Shown here in pieces: positions 62,002-64,000 of a DNA stretch of 64,000 nucleotides. Under the pieces are notes generated by a model. The model searched no databases and was not told the origin of the DNA. It saw nothing but the letters and a program-made list of their open reading frames with translations. Origin of the DNA: Corallococcus macrosporus (GTDB lineage Bacteria > Myxococcota > Myxococcia > Myxococcales > Myxococcaceae); assembly GCF_017302985.1 (NCBI RefSeq), contig NZ_JAFIMU010000004.1:848869-912868 (forward strand), in the 5' to 3' direction. The translations under genes and the position numbers were made by a program. Positions within the stretch are counted from its first letter, which is position 1; the number at the start of each line of letters is the position of its first letter.

Positions 62002-63063
62002 ATGCGCGTGCTGCTCGTCGGGGACTACCCGCCGCCGTACGGGGGCGTGGCCATCCACGTCCGTCAACTTCATCAATTCCTTCGCGACCGCGGAGTCGAG
62101 GCGAAGGTGCTCGACATCGGGAAGGGTGGCCGGCCGGCTCCGGACGTCCTCCCCGTGCAAGGCGCCGCCGCCTTCGGCCTGCGGCTCGCGGGATTCACCT
62201 CCGCGGGCTGGACGGTCCACCTGCACACCAGCGGCAACAACCCGAAGGCGTGGGTGCTGGCGGCGCTGGTGGGTACCATGCCCGGGCCCCGTTCGCCGCG
62301 CGTCATCACGCTGCACTCGGGGTTGATTCCGGACTACCTGGCGGAGTCGCAGACCCGGCGCGTGTTCGCGCGCACGGCGCTGGCGGGCTACGCGCGGGTG
62401 GTGGCCGTGTCCCCGGCGGTGCGCGACGCGGTGGTCGCGTGCGGCGTGCCGGCGGAGAAGGTCCTGGTGCATCCGGCCTTCTGCGCCTCTCAAGTCCAGC
62501 CCGGCCCGGTGACGCCGGAGGTGGAGGCCGCGCGCGAGCGGCGCCGTCCGCTGCTAGCGATGGCGCACCACCCGTCGCCCGTGTACGGGCGCAAGCAGAT
62601 GTTCCGCGCGCTGAAGCTCCTCGCGGAGACGCACCCGGACGTGGGCCTGGCGCTGTTCGGCCCGGGCACGCGCTCCGAGGAGTTCATCCGCGACGCGCGC
62701 GAGCTGGGCGTGGCGGGGCTCCTGGAGGACCTGGGCGAGCTGGAGCACGCGAAGGCGCTGGGCCTCCTGTCCCAGAGCGACGTCTTCATCCGGCCCACCA
62801 CGCACGACGGGGACTCCATCTCCGTGCGCGAGGCGCTGGCCCTGGGCGTGCCGTGCGTGGCCAGCGACGTGTGCGCGCGGCCGGAGGGCACCCGGTTGTT
62901 CAAGGCCGGAGACGAGCGGGCGCTGGCGCAGGCGGTGCGCGACGCGCTGGCGGCGGGCCCGGCGAAGGTGATGGCCCCGGATGCGGGGCCGGTGATGCTG
63001 GACGTGTACGCGGAGTTGCTGCCGTCCGGCATGGCAGGTGCAGGAACCGTGAACGCGGCGTGA
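62002..63063 (+). CDS. Glycosyltransferase, GT4-like
   Basis: A 353-residue glycosyltransferase of the GT-B fold. The N-terminal strand with the glycine-rich loop (VLLVGDYPPPYGGVAIHVRQL) and the C-terminal donor-binding region (DVFIRPTTHDGDSISVREALALGVPCVAS) are typical of family GT4; the EX7E-like motif appears as D/E in this segment. It would add one sugar to the undecaprenyl-linked repeat on the cytoplasmic side. It lies 34 bp after the acetyltransferase gene. The start at ATG 62002 is set by the first strand. Confidence 0.92.
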   Translation: MRVLLVGDYPPPYGGVAIHVRQLHQFLRDRGVEAKVLDIGKGGRPAPDVLPVQGAAAFGLRLAGFTSAGWTVHLHTSGNNPKAWVLAALVGTMPGPRSPRVITLHSGLIPDYLAESQTRRVFARTALAGYARVVAVSPAVRDAVVACGVPAEKVLVHPAFCASQVQPGPVTPEVEAARERRRPLLAMAHHPSPVYGRKQMFRALKLLAETHPDVGLALFGPGTRSEEFIRDARELGVAGLLEDLGELEHAKALGLLSQSDVFIRPTTHDGDSISVREALALGVPCVASDVCARPEGTRLFKAGDERALAQAVRDALAAGPAKVMAPDAGPVMLDVYAELLPSGMAGAGTVNAA

Positions 63064-63083
63064 CGGAGTGGGGACGGGTTGGG

Positions 63084-63106
63084 GCGCCTTCGGAGACGAA
63101 AGGCGC
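63084..63106 (+). terminator. Bulged hairpin between glycosyltransferase genes
   Basis: GCGCCTTCG pairs with CGAAAGGCGC across a GAGA loop with one bulged base, 20 nt after the stop. It may partially terminate or stabilise the upstream transcript. Confidence 0.45.
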
Positions 63107-63151
63107 GCTTCAGGGACTTCAGCACTGAACTTTTGACTTCAGGAGTGGACG

Positions 63152-64000
63152 ATGCGGCGCAGTGAAGAGATGGACTTGTCGAAGCGGGCCCTTCGCGGGC
63201 GGGACCTGGTGGTGTTCTCCAACGACTGGGACGGCGACCCCCTGTCGAAGGTGCACATCATGCGGATCCTCTCGCGCGACAACCGCGTGCTGTGGGTGAA
63301 CAGCATCGGCAACCGCGCGCCCAAGGCGAACGCGCACGACGCGCAGCGGATCATCAAGAAGCTGAAGACGTTCACGCAGGGCATCAAGGAGGTGGAGCCC
63401 AACCTGCACGTCCTGGCCCCGCTGGCCATTCCGTTCTACGGCTCGGAGACGGTGCGCCAGGCGAACCGCCACCTGCTGCGGCTCCAGGTGCTGCGCGCGA
63501 TGAAGCAGCTGAAGTTCGAGCGCCCCATCTCCTGGAGCTTCCTGCCGGCTTCCGCGCCGGTGTCCGGCACGCTGGGCGAGGACTTCGTCGTGTACCACTG
63601 CGTGGATGAGTTCTCCGCGTTCAGCGACACGAACGGCAAGCACATCGCGGAGCTGGAGGAGCGCCTGCTGCGCCGCGCGGACATGTGCATCACGTCCGCG
63701 GAGCGCCTGTACGAGAACAAGAAGCGCCTCAACCCGCGCACGGTGCTGGTGCGCCACGGCACGGACCACGCGCACTTCGTGAAGGCGTGCGATCCGGAGA
63801 CGAAGATTCCGGAGGACATCGCCAAGCTGCCCAAGCCCATCATCGGCTTCTTCGGGCTGGTGGCGGACTGGATCGACCAGGACGCCATCATCGCGTGCGC
63901 GAAGGCGCACCCGGAGGGCTCGGTGGTCATCGTGGGCAAGACGACGCCGGACTGCGACGACAGCCGCCTGCGCGCCGTTCCCAACATCCACATGCTGGGC
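63152..64000 (+). CDS. Glycosyltransferase, partial (3' end outside window)
   Basis: An open frame of 283 codons with no stop, cut by the window end. The ATG at 63152 has AGGAG eight bases upstream. The translation begins MRRSEEMDLSKRALRGRDLVVFSNDWD and contains HIMRILSRDNRVLWVNSIGNRAP, VVYHCVDEFSAF and ITSAERLYENKKRLN, then FGLVADWID and the start of the donor-binding half. This is the pattern of GT-B glycosyltransferases of the TuaH/WsaF-like group. It probably belongs to the same polysaccharide cluster. The C-terminal donor-binding motif is not in the window. Confidence 0.88.
   Translation, partial: MRRSEEMDLSKRALRGRDLVVFSNDWDGDPLSKVHIMRILSRDNRVLWVNSIGNRAPKANAHDAQRIIKKLKTFTQGIKEVEPNLHVLAPLAIPFYGSETVRQANRHLLRLQVLRAMKQLKFERPISWSFLPASAPVSGTLGEDFVVYHCVDEFSAFSDTNGKHIAELEERLLRRADMCITSAERLYENKKRLNPRTVLVRHGTDHAHFVKACDPETKIPEDIAKLPKPIIGFFGLVADWIDQDAIIACAKAHPEGSVVIVGKTTPDCDDSRLRAVPNIHMLG

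Overview
The window is a high-GC (roughly 70 percent by eye) chromosomal segment whose gene content and order point to a fruiting myxobacterium of the Myxococcaceae (Myxococcus or Corallococcus type). The strongest marker is a nine-gene cluster matching exoA to exoI, the spore-coat polysaccharide operon of Myxococcus xanthus. Supporting signs are a Ser/Thr kinase, an FHA protein, DUF4388 and NtrC-type regulators, and many TPR or zinc-ribbon proteins of the kind common in this group. Both window edges cut genes: a kinase at the left and a glycosyltransferase at the right.

Layout. 1-22 kb is housekeeping and signalling: kinase, FHA protein, bifunctional RelA/SpoT, RidA, a triple DsbA-like thioredoxin fusion, TusA, an ABC-2 exporter, a penicillin-binding transpeptidase, a DUF4388 protein, a glutaredoxin-like protein, a receiver/degenerate-GGDEF protein, a sigma-54 response regulator, an NAD(P)-binding protein, a Na+/H+ antiporter, a TPR protein, and an aromatic amino acid block (DAHP synthase facing two tandem prephenate dehydratase genes). 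22.3-32.8 kb is an accessory region: a 1592-residue RHS/YD-repeat protein, a DUF4291-EVE pair, two tandem paralogous membrane proteins, and a clearly lower-GC insert encoding a membrane protein with five 18-residue repeats. The insert is bracketed by two copies of the tail of a WD40-like gene; the complete copy carries a frameshift. 32.8-37 kb holds a glycogen debranching enzyme, a phospholipase D/cardiolipin synthase and a small membrane protein.

37.4-47.7 kb is the exo operon: OPX export protein, outer-membrane barrel, Wzc-like chain-length protein, tyrosine kinase, initiating phosphoglycosyltransferase, YvcK-like protein, two FemAB/GNAT-type acyltransferases and an aminotransferase. After a dehydrogenase and an unidentified lipoprotein gene pair comes a complete system I cytochrome c maturation set on the minus strand (ccmA-B-C-D-E-F-G, a zinc-ribbon membrane protein, ccmH, a CcmI-like TPR protein). 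From 58.5 kb the plus strand carries a second polysaccharide cluster: deacetylase, Wzx flippase, acetyltransferase and two glycosyltransferases. Together the two clusters supply a Wzx/Wzy-type pathway (priming, sugar modification, flipping, chain-length control, export). A Wzy polymerase is not seen in the window.

The most interesting new observations are sigma-54-type -24/-12 elements with correct 10-nt spacing upstream of both polysaccharide clusters, a nested hairpin ending just before the exoE ribosome binding site, and the repeat-containing low-GC island inside a duplicated WD40 locus. I found no CRISPR array, tRNA, rRNA or recognisable transposase.
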